A DNA stretch of 64,000 nt from the NCBI RefSeq assembly GCF_900106595.1, contig NZ_FNNC01000001.1, positions 868,001 through 932,000 of the forward strand, in the 5' to 3' direction. Shown piece by piece: positions 7,506-16,411 of the stretch (positions are counted from its first letter, which is position 1; each line of letters begins with the position of its first letter). The DNA is from Marinococcus luteus. Its GTDB lineage: Bacteria; Bacillota; Bacilli; Bacillales; Marinococcaceae. The position numbers were made by a program, and so were the translations under genes. The notes beneath the pieces are model-generated. The model saw only the letters and a list, made by a program, of their open reading frames with translations. It was not told where the DNA came from and made no database searches.

Positions 7506-8357
7506 ATGTCTTATTCTTCTCCCTATATTGTTACGACTGTAGCTGACGCCAACTATGCAGAACACACAGCTGTTTCCTTTACATCTCTGCTTACGAACAC
7601 CACGAAGCCGGAAAGAATCGAATTTCACGTTATTGAAACCGGCTGGAGCAGCTACCAAAAGCAAATGCTCGAGCAGCTCGGAGCTCATTTTAAATCCCGT
7701 GTCGTTTTTCACGCCATCGACACAAACAAATATAAAAATCTTTTTCAGGCAAATCACAAACATTCCTATCATATTACCAATGCTGCCTATTACCGGTTAT
7801 CCATTCCGTACTTGTTTACGGATGTAGACAAGGTATTGTATATCGACTGCGATACCGTCATCCAGGAAGACATTACAATTTTGTGGAAGATTCCCCTGCG
7901 GCGCCAGGTTATTGCCGCAGCAGAAAACTTCGGCGGTTTTTACCGCAACGACGATTTATTCATGCCGCCGGAAGCTAAATATTTCAATTCCGGAGTCATG
8001 ATGATCCAGGTGCCGAATTGGAAAAAACACCAGGTGACCGATCAGGTCGTACAGTTTATCCAAAAGCACGAGAGCCGGATGCTTTATCACGATCAGGACG
8101 GCTTAAACGCTGTGCTTTACAACCATTGGTTCGAGCTTCATCCGAAATGGAATACAATGACCGATATGTTTCTGAAGGCTGTACCTGACACCCGTCAGGG
8201 GAAAAAGGTGATGAGCGCTGCCGAAAAGCCGGCCGTTGTTCATTTTACCGGCCCGGAAAAACCGTGGCAGCCAAACACCAAGCACCCGTTAAAGCATTTG
8301 TATCATGAATACGCCGCCCAAAAAGACGAAATTGTCGTCAAACCTACTTCCCTGTAA
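7506..8357 (+). CDS. Glycosyltransferase family 8 protein
   Basis: A 283-aa cytoplasmic retaining glycosyltransferase with the GT8 fold. VTTVADANYAEHTAVS is the nucleotide-sugar-binding start. The DxD metal motif is in LYIDCDTVIQEDI (about residue 115), followed by YFNSGVMMI, HDQDGLNAVL and HFTGPEKPW, all GT8 hallmarks. Such enzymes add hexoses to lipopolysaccharide-like, teichoic or glycoprotein acceptors; the acceptor is not predictable here. ATG at 7506 is chosen because AAGGAG lies 8 bases upstream; GTG at 7497 overlaps that site. It is monocistronic with a terminator after it. Confidence 0.88.
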   Translation: MSYSSPYIVTTVADANYAEHTAVSFTSLLTNTTKPERIEFHVIETGWSSYQKQMLEQLGAHFKSRVVFHAIDTNKYKNLFQANHKHSYHITNAAYYRLSIPYLFTDVDKVLYIDCDTVIQEDITILWKIPLRRQVIAAAENFGGFYRNDDLFMPPEAKYFNSGVMMIQVPNWKKHQVTDQVVQFIQKHESRMLYHDQDGLNAVLYNHWFELHPKWNTMTDMFLKAVPDTRQGKKVMSAAEKPAVVHFTGPEKPWQPNTKHPLKHLYHEYAAQKDEIVVKPTSL

Positions 8358-8364
8358 CACCGGT

Positions 8365-8400
8365 GCCGCTCTTTTAATCAAAAAGGGCGGCTTTATTTTG
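8365..8400 (+). terminator. Intrinsic terminator, convergent
   Basis: GCCGCTCTTTT aatc AAAAAGGGCGGC followed by TTTATTTTG, after the GT8 gene and overlapping the end of the next reverse gene. Confidence 0.7.
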
Positions 8401-9088
8401 TTTCGGGTTCCTTGCTGCTGCAGACAAATATTAAATAATTAATGTCTTTATCCACATCCCAGATAATAAATGGATCGATCACTTCCCGGGGCATCCGGGC
8501 CAGTAAATCTGTTTCTTCGATAATGCTTTTTACGAGTTTCGTTTTTGCTGCTTCAATTTCCTCTGCATGTCCTTCTTCAAGAAGCTGGCGTTCTACCGGA
8601 GTTAATACATTCGTTCGTTCAATCAGTACTACGCGGTGATTTAAAGGCTTTGTATTCACAAAAGCAGAGAGCCCTTCCTTGTTTTCTCCTGCTCTTTTCA
8701 CGACCCTGTTTAACTCTTCCTGCCACTTTTCCACAACCCCGGATTCTGCAGGCGCATCAACTGTACCGAAAATTACTCCGGAGCGCTGATCGAGGTTCCA
8801 GTTTGTGTAAATATCGAGTATTTCCCTCCCGGTAACCGCTTCGAGTTCTGATTTTATATCAGCATAGAGAACGCTCATCAGCATCTCTCTCAACTCTTCC
8901 ACTTTCCCGCCCTCGTTTTTTTGAATTAAAATTTGTTCCATTGGTACCAAAAAATCACGGATATGGACACAAAAATAAGGCGGCGCCCACGTAGTATGTA
9001 CTGAGATAGGGCCTTTTCCAAAGCTTTCCCTCAAAACCTTTCCAATATATCCAGCTATCGCTGATTGTACTTCCTTCACTTCTGACAT
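8393..9088 (-). CDS. Protein with two MpsC (DUF2294) domains
   Basis: A 231-aa soluble protein made of two DUF2294/MpsC units. Unit 1 (about residues 5-110) keeps GKGPISVHTTW, the FLVPMEQILI segment and the VTGREILDIYTNW end. Unit 2 (about 118-228) has VVLIERTNVLTPVERQLLEEG and ends in VIDPFIIWDVDKDINYLIFV but has lost the GxGP turn. MpsC was named for association with the MpsAB bicarbonate/cation system of staphylococci; its own function is unclear. mpsA and mpsB are not in this window. ATG at 9088 is preferred: AGGGAG lies 9 bases before it, and the upstream TTG overlaps that site. Confidence 0.75.
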   Translation of the reverse strand: MSEVKEVQSAIAGYIGKVLRESFGKGPISVHTTWAPPYFCVHIRDFLVPMEQILIQKNEGGKVEELREMLMSVLYADIKSELEAVTGREILDIYTNWNLDQRSGVIFGTVDAPAESGVVEKWQEELNRVVKRAGENKEGLSAFVNTKPLNHRVVLIERTNVLTPVERQLLEEGHAEEIEAAKTKLVKSIIEETDLLARMPREVIDPFIIWDVDKDINYLIFVCSSKEPETK

Positions 9089-9182
9089 CACATTCTTCTC
9101 CCTTTCTTCCAAACCTTATCTTGTTTTGTTTTCGCTCTTCCGGTCTTCCCGGGAGAAACGAAGGCTTATAAAACCATAAAAA

Positions 9183-9214
9183 AAGCCACAGAGGAAAAAT
9201 ATCCTTTGTAGCTT
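9183..9214 (-). terminator. Probable intrinsic terminator downstream of the YuiF-like gene
   Basis: On the reverse strand AAGCTACAAAGGA pairs imperfectly with TCCTCTGTGGCTT, followed by seven T. It lies 230 bases past the antiporter stop and before the MpsC-domain gene. Confidence 0.55.
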
Positions 9215-9442
9215 ATCGTTTAGCTCAACTGTCTAACGATCCTGCATCATTAACTGTTTATTAAATTTTTGCGGGGAGCCGCCTGAGACGACTCCCTGGG
9301 TTTCATTTCCTGTGAGTCTAACGACTTATTTTCAGCACTATTGTCTAAAAATTTCTATCGTTCGTATAAAACATACATTATTTATTCATGTTTCACTTTA
9401 CCTGTTTTGGCTTAATTTTGCAATGTCTCTGCTGCAGGACTG

Positions 9443-10750
9443 CTACAGAACAAATGCTGCGGCCAGTCCGCAGATAAACAACGGAATGTTGAAGTGTAGA
9501 AATGTAGGTACACATGTGTCCCAAATATGATCATGGCGTCCATCGGCGTTCAGGCCGGCTGTCGGTCCAAGCGTGCTGTCGGAAGCCGGAGAGCCCGCAT
9601 CCCCAATTGCCCCCGCGGTGCCGATTAAAGCTGCAGTGGCAAGCGGAGAGAAGCCGAGTGAGGCACTCAGTGGCACAAACAATGCGGCAAGAATCGGAAT
9701 CGTCCCAAATGAAGAGCCAATGCCCATTGTAATCAACAGTCCTGTTAAAAGCATCACCACTGCTCCGAACAGCTGGCTGCCTCCAATAGTGTCAGACGTT
9801 ACTGCCACTAGCTGCTCTACTGCTCCGGTGTCCTTCAGCACAGTCGCGTAACCGGAGGCGAGCAGCATTACAAAGGCGATCATTCCCATCATGCGAACGC
9901 CGTCATTCACCGTCTGGTCGGCTTCTTTCACCGGAACGATCCGGAAAATAAACATAGCTGCAATGCCCGTCAGTGCACCAATTACCAATGATTCTGTCCA
10001 TACCTGTACTAGCAGCGCAAATACAATTGCTATCAGTGTTAACAGATGCGACCACTGAAATTTTTTCGTGTCCTTCAAGGAAGCCTCTGCTTCCGTAACG
10101 TCTATGTTTCCGGTGTTCGTTTCTTTATCTTTGCGGTACGTAACGAACACAGCTATCAGCAGGCCGATCACCATACCACCTACTGGAATAATCATCGCCT
10201 GCCAAATCTGGTCTAAAGCAATGTTCATGCCGTTGTCATTCATGCTTTCGAAAATAATATCGTGAAAAAGCAGTCCATAGCCGACAGGTATCAGCATATA
10301 TGGCGCCTTTAAGCCGAAGGTTAAACTCACGGCCACCGCCCGCCGGTTGATTTTCATATGATCAAATAAATGCAGAAGCGGAGGTATAAGTATCGGGATA
10401 AAGGCAATATGTACCGGCACAAGATTCTGCGATAAACAGGCCACTCCTGCAATGGTTAAAAGCAAAGCCGCCCGTTTATTCTTTAACAGCTTCACCAGAT
10501 TCGTCACTAAAAACCCTGTAATACCCGAATAGCCAATCATGACTGCAAATACACCGAGCAGAATGTAGCTGAGGGCGGTATCAGCCCTGCCACCCATACC
10601 GGATATGAGCAATTCAATGGAATCAATAAATGACAGGCCGGCCAGCAGTCCTGCAGTGACCGCTGCCCCCATCAATGCAAGAATGACATTCAGCCGGAAG
10701 AGGCTTAGCGCAATCAGCACCAGGACTGAAACTATAACTGCGTACTCCAC
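9443..10750 (-). CDS. Na+/H+ antiporter family membrane protein, YuiF-like
   Basis: A 435-aa polytopic membrane protein with about 11-12 hydrophobic segments, belonging to the Na_H_antiport (NhaC/ArsB-like) group that includes B. subtilis YuiF. Typical features are LSQNLVPVHIAFIPILIPPLL, MGIGSSFGTIPILAALFVPL and GTAGAIGDAGSPASDSTLGPT, the re-entrant conserved loops. Ion or substrate specificity is not proven; some relatives have been linked to amino-acid transport. A secondary Na+ or H+ coupled transporter suits a haloalkaliphile. It stands alone. Start ATG as given; the ribosome binding site is weak (AGAGAAACGAGGG). Confidence 0.85.
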   Translation of the reverse strand: MEYAVIVSVLVLIALSLFRLNVILALMGAAVTAGLLAGLSFIDSIELLISGMGGRADTALSYILLGVFAVMIGYSGITGFLVTNLVKLLKNKRAALLLTIAGVACLSQNLVPVHIAFIPILIPPLLHLFDHMKINRRAVAVSLTFGLKAPYMLIPVGYGLLFHDIIFESMNDNGMNIALDQIWQAMIIPVGGMVIGLLIAVFVTYRKDKETNTGNIDVTEAEASLKDTKKFQWSHLLTLIAIVFALLVQVWTESLVIGALTGIAAMFIFRIVPVKEADQTVNDGVRMMGMIAFVMLLASGYATVLKDTGAVEQLVAVTSDTIGGSQLFGAVVMLLTGLLITMGIGSSFGTIPILAALFVPLSASLGFSPLATAALIGTAGAIGDAGSPASDSTLGPTAGLNADGRHDHIWDTCVPTFLHFNIPLFICGLAAAFVL

Positions 10751-10878
10751 TTTGTTTCCCTCGTTTCTCTTCTTTTATCGTTTATGTACATGTATACAGG
10801 TTAAACGCACAAAGAAGATTTTAGCATAAATCCTTTAGTCTGCTCAAACTTTATCAGAGTAAAATATTTTTTCTTCCT

Positions 10879-11331
10879 TTAAAATTCCCATTCGTAATGT
10901 GTCCATGCGCTTTTAGCCCCGCCGAGCGATTCGTAGAGTCTGCGTGCCTTTTTATTGGCCCGGTCTGTTTCAAGCACCATGCCGGCAAAATCCTCCGACT
11001 GCACGTAAGAAAGGACAAACTCGAGAAGTTCTTTACCATAATGCTGCCCCTGGAACTCGGGGTCAATATACAGATCGTTTAAGATCGCTGTTTTTTTAAC
11101 CTGAAGGGTACTGAACGTCTGATACAGGGTAGCAAAACCGATCAAGTCGCCGTAATGCTCCACAATAAACTGGATACCGATTTCCGGTTGGGCCAGAAGC
11201 TTTTTTATTAACGTTTTTAATTTGCCGATACCGGGGTCCGGATGCTCGTAATGATCCACAATATACGTCTGCATGGCTTCTGCGAGACTGGGGATATCTT
11301 CTGCTTCTACGGTTCGTATTCTTATACTCAT
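10879..11331 (-). CDS. GNAT-family N-acetyltransferase
   Basis: A 150-aa single-domain GNAT enzyme that transfers an acetyl group from acetyl-CoA to an unknown amine. The core shows LNDLYIDPEFQGQHYGKELL (motif A, beta4 and the pyrophosphate loop, about residues 75-95), then MVLETDRANKKARRLYESLG (motif B). The start at ATG 11331 is set by GCAGGAGGC 4 bases upstream; a longer frame to 11346 includes that site. The substrate cannot be predicted. It is monocistronic, between the antiporter gene and the cysJI operon. Confidence 0.88.
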   Translation of the reverse strand: MSIRIRTVEAEDIPSLAEAMQTYIVDHYEHPDPGIGKLKTLIKKLLAQPEIGIQFIVEHYGDLIGFATLYQTFSTLQVKKTAILNDLYIDPEFQGQHYGKELLEFVLSYVQSEDFAGMVLETDRANKKARRLYESLGGAKSAWTHYEWEF

Positions 11332-11468
11332 GACGGCCTCCTGCATAGTTCTATTACCTTGCGTATAATTATTTTATCGCACTATATTTCATCTTATGGC
11401 ACATGGAAACAGGATACAACCCTGAAAGCGAAAGCACGGAGGAAAAAATATCTCTTTTAAATTCATAG

Positions 11469-11502
11469 AAAAAACGGGAGCCGCTTACGCGTTCCCCCGT
11501 TG
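11469..11502 (-). terminator. Intrinsic terminator after cysI
   Basis: On the reverse strand AACGGG pairs with CCCGTT, with an inner GC/GC stem, followed by six T. It starts a few bases after the cysI stop. Confidence 0.8.
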
Positions 11503-11505
11503 TTA

Positions 11506-13224
11506 TCAATCATGAAAATTTGTTCCGTCTGTAGTTGCTTTCACGTAGTCTGCGCGAACGACGAAGTCCCCGAAATGCTCTCCTTCGTAACGCTCCTTCG
11601 CAAAACGGCCAATCATCGGTTCGAGTTCACTTAAAATTTCCTCTTCCCCGATGTTTTCCCGGTAAAGCTTGCTCAGGCGGTCGCCGGTAAAGCTTGCGCC
11701 TAAATACATATTGTATTTGCCGGGTGCTTTTCCGATAAAGCCGATCTCTCCGAGCGCTGAACGGGCACAGCCATTTGGACATCCCGTCATGCGGATAATA
11801 ATATCTTTATCCCGCAGGCCCTGCTCTTCAAGCATCACTTCGAGTTTATCAACCAGCGATGGAAGATAACGCTCTGCTTCCGCCATGGCGAGGCCACAGG
11901 TCGGAAAGGAAACACAGGCCATGGAATTGCGGCGGAGAGCGGAATAATGCTTTCCGTCTGTCAGACCATAATCCTCAATCAATTGGCTGATCTGCCGTTT
12001 TTTATGGCTCGTAATATCGGATATGACAACGTTCTGATTTGGCGTCATTCGAAAATCGCCAGTATGAATTTTGGCTATTTCCCGCAGGCCGGTCATCAAT
12101 TGATAGTTTTCCTCATCCTTGATCCGTCCATTTTCAATAAACAGGGTGAAATGCCACTTACCGTCGTTGCCTTTGATCCATCCGTACTCGTCTCCGTTGC
12201 TTTCAAATTCATATGGACGGGCAGCTTCTATTTCATAGCCAAGTCGTTCATTCAATTCGCTTGTCAGCCATTCGACCCCGTAGCGGTCAATCGTATATTT
12301 GAAACGGGCGTTTTTCCGGTTGGAACGGTTGCCGTAATCGCGCTGAATCGTCAGCAGTTTTTCTGCTGTATTTACCGCTTCTTCTTTTGGCACATAGCCG
12401 ATAACGCGGCCAAGCTGCGGATAGGTATCCGGTTCGCCGTGCGTCATTCCCATGCCGCCGCCGACAGATACGTTAAAACCCTGCAGCTCCCCGTCCTCCA
12501 CAATAGCAATGTAGCCGATGTCCTGGGAGAAAACATCAATGTCGTTGGATGGCGGAACTGCCACGCCAATCTTGAATTTTCTTGGGAGATACGTTTCCCC
12601 GTAAATGGGCTCAACTTCTTCTTTGCTGTCCGCTACTTTCTCTTCATCAAGCCATATTTCATGGTAAGCCGTCGTGCGAGGCAGCAGATGGTCACTAATC
12701 TGTTTAGAATACTCATAAACTTCCCCGTGCACATCGGATTGATTCGGATTCACATTGCACATAACGTTTCTGTTAACGTCCCCACAGGCGGCAATCGAGT
12801 CCATCATAGCTGCGTTAATTTCCTGCAGGTTCTTTTTCATATTCCATTTGAGAATCCCGTGCATCTGAAACGTCTGACGGGTAGTGAGCCGGAGAGTTTC
12901 GTTCCCGTATTTATGCGACACTTCATCCATTGTGAGCCACTGTTCCGGCGTAATGACACCAGCCGGGAGGCGGACACGGAGCATAAACTGGTAAGCCGGT
13001 TCAAGCTTTTGCTGACGGCGTTCATTGCGCAGGTCCCGGTCGTCCTGCATGTAGCTGCCGTGAAATTTCATCAGCTTTCCATCTGCTTCCGGAATGCTCG
13101 CAGTGATAGGGTTTGCCATCGTTTTAACAAGCGTACCGCGTAAGAAGTTACTGTCTTTTTTCAAGTGCTCCATTCCGTCTAACGGGGCATCCTGAATGTT
13201 TTTTAAACTGCTGTATTCTGACAT
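11506..13224 (-). CDS. cysI: Assimilatory sulfite reductase, hemoprotein beta subunit
   Basis: A 572-aa siroheme and 4Fe-4S protein that reduces sulfite to sulfide with electrons from CysJ. The two nitrite/sulfite reductase half-domains are complete. The cluster/siroheme cysteines are in [17 protein letters not shown] (about residues 433-439) and [10 protein letters not shown] (about 479-483), matching the E. coli spacing. [12 protein letters not shown] and NVMCNVNPN are substrate-side motifs. It follows cysJ with 27 bases between and ends at a terminator, so the two form one operon as in B. subtilis (yvgR-yvgQ). Confidence 0.97.
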   Translation of the reverse strand: MSEYSSLKNIQDAPLDGMEHLKKDSNFLRGTLVKTMANPITASIPEADGKLMKFHGSYMQDDRDLRNERRQQKLEPAYQFMLRVRLPAGVITPEQWLTMDEVSHKYGNETLRLTTRQTFQMHGILKWNMKKNLQEINAAMMDSIAACGDVNRNVMCNVNPNQSDVHGEVYEYSKQISDHLLPRTTAYHEIWLDEEKVADSKEEVEPIYGETYLPRKFKIGVAVPPSNDIDVFSQDIGYIAIVEDGELQGFNVSVGGGMGMTHGEPDTYPQLGRVIGYVPKEEAVNTAEKLLTIQRDYGNRSNRKNARFKYTIDRYGVEWLTSELNERLGYEIEAARPYEFESNGDEYGWIKGNDGKWHFTLFIENGRIKDEENYQLMTGLREIAKIHTGDFRMTPNQNVVISDITSHKKRQISQLIEDYGLTDGKHYSALRRNSMACVSFPTCGLAMAEAERYLPSLVDKLEVMLEEQGLRDKDIIIRMTGCPNGCARSALGEIGFIGKAPGKYNMYLGASFTGDRLSKLYRENIGEEEILSELEPMIGRFAKERYEGEHFGDFVVRADYVKATTDGTNFHD

Positions 13225-13251
13225 ATGCGTTTGGTTCCTCCCCGGTAGTTA

Positions 13252-15099
13252 TTAATATACGTCACGCTGATAGCGTTTTTGCTGCTGCAGATCGAGCATG
13301 AACGCTTCAGCTTCTTCGTGGGTCATATTTCCTTCTTTTTCAAGCACTGTCACCAGGGCTTCATGCACGTCATGGGCCATCCGCTTTTCATCTCCACAGA
13401 TGTATAAAAACGCGCCATCCTGCAGCCACTGATAAACTTCTCCGCTATTTTCAAGAATACGGTGCTGGACATATACCTTTTCTTCGTTATCCCGCGAAAA
13501 GGCTACATCCATTTTTGATAACGAACCTTCTTCAAGCCACTGCTGCCATTCTGTCTGATACAGAAAATCTGTCCGGAAATGCTGGTCTCCGAAGAACAGC
13601 CATGATTTGCCGTCCGCTTCCACTTCTTCACGTTCTTCAACAAATGAGCGGAACGGTGCAATCCCAGTTCCCGGTCCTACCATAATAACAGGGGCAGACG
13701 GGTTATCAGGAAGTTTGAAATTCGGGTTGTGCTGAATATAAATAGGCAGCGTATCTCCCGGCTCCGTGCGTTCTGCACACTGTCCGGAGCAGACACCTGT
13801 CCGTGCTCTGCCATGCGCATCGTAGCGAACGGCCCCTACTGTTAAATGCACTTCATCAGGGTTGGCGGATGGGCTGCTTGCTATCGAGTACAGGCGCGGC
13901 GGTATTTTCCGTAAATTACTCACCACGTCTGCAGCTCCGCCCTGCCATGGACCATAATCCTTCAACAGATCCAAAAGGTCCCGTCCTTCAAGGTAGGTGC
14001 GCAGGTCATCCGCATGTTCTGTTTCCAGCAGCTCCTGTAGTTTTTCATTATTTGTCAGCTTGCTCATTTTTTCAAGCAGAGGTTTAGTTAATACTGTAAT
14101 TTCAAAGTGAGAGAGGAGTGCTTCACGAAGCGAGCGGATATCACCCTGCTTATTCAACACTACTGTTTCTTCCGGATTCCAGTCCATTTCGCGAATCAGC
14201 TGGTCAACCAGAAGCGGATCGTTTTCCGGAAACATGCCGAGGCTGTCCCCGGGCTCAAAAGTCAGGCCTGATCCTTCAAGTGAAAGCTCTACATGACGGG
14301 TTTCTTTTACTGAGCCCCGGCCATTTAAATTAATATTATCCAATATTTCCGCCCGGAACGGATTAGTTCTTGAGTAGGACGGCTGTTCCGTGGCAGGAAC
14401 TGCAGGCGCGGCACCTCCTGCAGGGGCTGCTGCCTGCACTGTTTCTTCCTGAAGCTCATTCAGGCTCGAAAGAACGCCCTGGATCCATTCTTCAGCATCG
14501 TCGTCAAAATCAACATCACAGTCTACTCTTGGATACAGACGGGTGCCTCCAAGCTCTTCAAGCCGCTGATCAAAATCTTTGCCTGTCTGGCAGAAATATT
14601 CATAGGAGGTGTCCCCAAGCGCAAGTACGGAAAAACGGACATCTTCAAGTTTCGGAGCCTTACGCCCTTTCAGGAACTCATGGAAGGAAATAGCGTTATC
14701 CGGAGGATCGCCTTCTCCGTGCGTACTTACGATGACTAATATATTTTCCACTTTTTTCATATTTTTCGTCTTAAAGTCATCCATCGAACTTACAGTTACA
14801 TTGTAGCCCTGGTCTTTCAGCCTTCTTGAGCTGTCTTCTGCAATCATTTGACCGTTACCGGTCTGGGAGCCAAATAAAATGGTTACTTCCTTGGAAGCCG
14901 TCTCCGCCTGGGACGTCTGGGGGCCAGCCGTTTCCTGGGCAGCCGGCGCTTCAGCTGCTGGTGCAGCGCCTGAAGTCGCCTGCGAAGCCAAATACCCGCT
15001 TAACCAAATTTTCTGATTTTCTGTTAATGTCGGCAGGAGCTGGTTCAGTAAATCTACCTGCTCCTGGCTAAAAGGACTATTCGTAACCTGCAATTGCAC
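13252..15099 (-). CDS. cysJ: Assimilatory sulfite reductase, NADPH flavoprotein alpha subunit
   Basis: A 615-aa diflavin reductase carrying electrons from NADPH through FAD and FMN to CysI. An N-terminal extension is followed by an Ala/Pro/Glu-rich linker (about 43-70), a flavodoxin domain (about 72-210, VTILFGSQTGNGQMIAED), a second Ala/Pro linker, and the FAD/NADPH reductase module: PRLYSIASSP, GVCSGQCAE, MVGPGTGIAPFRSF and YICGDEKRMAHDV. GTG at 15099 is chosen because AGGTGG lies 5 bases upstream and the protein then opens QLQVTNSPF, as in B. subtilis CysJ. It heads the cysJI operon. Confidence 0.96.
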   Translation of the reverse strand: MQLQVTNSPFSQEQVDLLNQLLPTLTENQKIWLSGYLASQATSGAAPAAEAPAAQETAGPQTSQAETASKEVTILFGSQTGNGQMIAEDSSRRLKDQGYNVTVSSMDDFKTKNMKKVENILVIVSTHGEGDPPDNAISFHEFLKGRKAPKLEDVRFSVLALGDTSYEYFCQTGKDFDQRLEELGGTRLYPRVDCDVDFDDDAEEWIQGVLSSLNELQEETVQAAAPAGGAAPAVPATEQPSYSRTNPFRAEILDNINLNGRGSVKETRHVELSLEGSGLTFEPGDSLGMFPENDPLLVDQLIREMDWNPEETVVLNKQGDIRSLREALLSHFEITVLTKPLLEKMSKLTNNEKLQELLETEHADDLRTYLEGRDLLDLLKDYGPWQGGAADVVSNLRKIPPRLYSIASSPSANPDEVHLTVGAVRYDAHGRARTGVCSGQCAERTEPGDTLPIYIQHNPNFKLPDNPSAPVIMVGPGTGIAPFRSFVEEREEVEADGKSWLFFGDQHFRTDFLYQTEWQQWLEEGSLSKMDVAFSRDNEEKVYVQHRILENSGEVYQWLQDGAFLYICGDEKRMAHDVHEALVTVLEKEGNMTHEEAEAFMLDLQQQKRYQRDVY

Positions 15100-15213
15100 T
15101 CTCTCCACCTCACAAATAAATTTAACTGCAATCTTATCGTTCTAAGGACAAAATAATTTTCTTTTTAGCTTTATCTTATCCACGTGTGTAAACTGGTCAT
15201 TTTATTATGGTCA

Positions 15214-15242
15214 ATTTTATCCGTATAATTCTTATGTGTCAA
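15214..15242 (-). promoter_or_regulatory. Sigma-A promoter for cysJI
   Basis: On the reverse strand TTGACA (15242-15237), a 17-base spacer and TAAAAT (15219-15214). A 14-bp dyad ATTCC-tgaa-GGAAT (15254-15267) lies 11 bases upstream of the -35, where an activator or repressor of sulfur genes could bind. The matching forward promoter for comGA is not obvious. Confidence 0.75.
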
Positions 15243-15406
15243 GTTGGTTTTAAATTCCTGAAGGAATATTCGGCAATCCTTTTTATTTTATCACACCGCT
15301 GCTTCCGTTACGCTTTCTTCAAAAAATTAATACATTGAAAAAAATGGTAGATTATTCCTTTGTTTTGCCATATAATAAAATTACTTTTCAGAAAGAAGGT
15401 GAGGCC

Positions 15407-16411
15407 TTGACCAACATCGAATCATTTACACGGCAATTGATCCATCAGGCAGCGGCCGCTGGTGCGTCGGATATTCATCTGCTGCCGTCTTATTCAGAAG
15501 CTTCTCTCTATTTTCGCATCCATGGACGCCTTGAACTTTCAGATACGTATTCCGCAGCTTTCGCCCACCGGCTTATTACGCACTTAAAGTTCAGAGCCGG
15601 TATGGACATCGGCGAACGAAGGCGTCCGCAGGACGGCTCTCTTACGTATCGCTCGCTTCATCCCCCTGTACATCTCCGTTTTTCCACCATGCCTTCAGAA
15701 CGTATGGAAAGCTTTTCTATCCGGCTTCTTCCGCAGACTTTTCAGTTTACCCTCCCTCAGCTGTTTTTAACTTCCACAACTACACGCTCGTTCGAAGACG
15801 TGCTTAACTCCCGTAAAGGACTGGTTCTTTTGACTGGAGCCACCGGGTCCGGAAAATCCACCACCCTTTATGCCATGCTCGAGCATCTGCTTGCCTCCCA
15901 GTCGCAGCGTATTATTACAATTGAAGACCCCATAGAACTCCGGGTACCCGGCTGCATCCAAACCGAGGTCAACGAAAAAGCGGGGCTTACGTATGCATCT
16001 CTTCTGAAAGCGTCCATGCGGCATGATCCTGACGTTATTATGATCGGGGAGATACGTGACGCTGAAACAGCGCAGCTGGCACTGCGGGCCGCACTCACCG
16101 GCCATCTTGTGCTCACTACGCTTCATGCCGGCAGCACTTTCGGGGTCCTCCGCAGACTGCTCGACCTTGGCCTTTCGAAAACGGATCTCCTTGAAACAAC
16201 CACCTTCGTTGCCCACCAGCGGCTTATTCCCACCACTTCTCTTTCCAGCCCCGGGCGCTTGGCCCTATTTGATTTTTCCACCCAAAAGGACATCCATTCC
16301 ATGCTTCACTCCAATAAACCACTCGATTCGCCCCGGATAAATGAGCAGCTGAGGCGGGGGTATGCGCTTGGCTTGTTCGGCAAGGAAGCCTTTGCCGGGG
16401 CCGAGGCATGA
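15407..16411 (+). CDS. comGA: Competence pilus assembly ATPase ComGA
   Basis: A GspE/PilB-type ATPase of 334 aa that powers assembly of the transformation pseudopilus at the membrane. The N-terminal part matches other ComGA proteins (ASDIHLLP, MDIGERRRPQDGS). It has Walker A GATGSGKSTT, the Asp box ITIEDPIE, Walker B DVIMIGEIRDAETA and the His box GHLVLTTLHA. TTG at 15407 is preferred: it follows GAAGGTGAGG and gives the family N-terminus; the longer frame to 15335 adds unrelated sequence. The C-terminal part lacks the cysteine pair found in B. subtilis ComGA. First gene of the comG operon. Confidence 0.95.
   Translation: MTNIESFTRQLIHQAAAAGASDIHLLPSYSEASLYFRIHGRLELSDTYSAAFAHRLITHLKFRAGMDIGERRRPQDGSLTYRSLHPPVHLRFSTMPSERMESFSIRLLPQTFQFTLPQLFLTSTTTRSFEDVLNSRKGLVLLTGATGSGKSTTLYAMLEHLLASQSQRIITIEDPIELRVPGCIQTEVNEKAGLTYASLLKASMRHDPDVIMIGEIRDAETAQLALRAALTGHLVLTTLHAGSTFGVLRRLLDLGLSKTDLLETTTFVAHQRLIPTTSLSSPGRLALFDFSTQKDIHSMLHSNKPLDSPRINEQLRRGYALGLFGKEAFAGAEA

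Noticed and set aside
11947-13143. 398-codon forward frame opposite cysI
   Set aside because: It is the exact antisense of a clearly functional cysI, has no ribosome binding site and no family likeness; it arises from the codon bias of cysI.
15311-15406. ComK box (AAAA-N5-TTTT pair) before comGA
   Set aside because: A-rich and T-rich stretches exist, but no pair fits the spacing with more than half matches.
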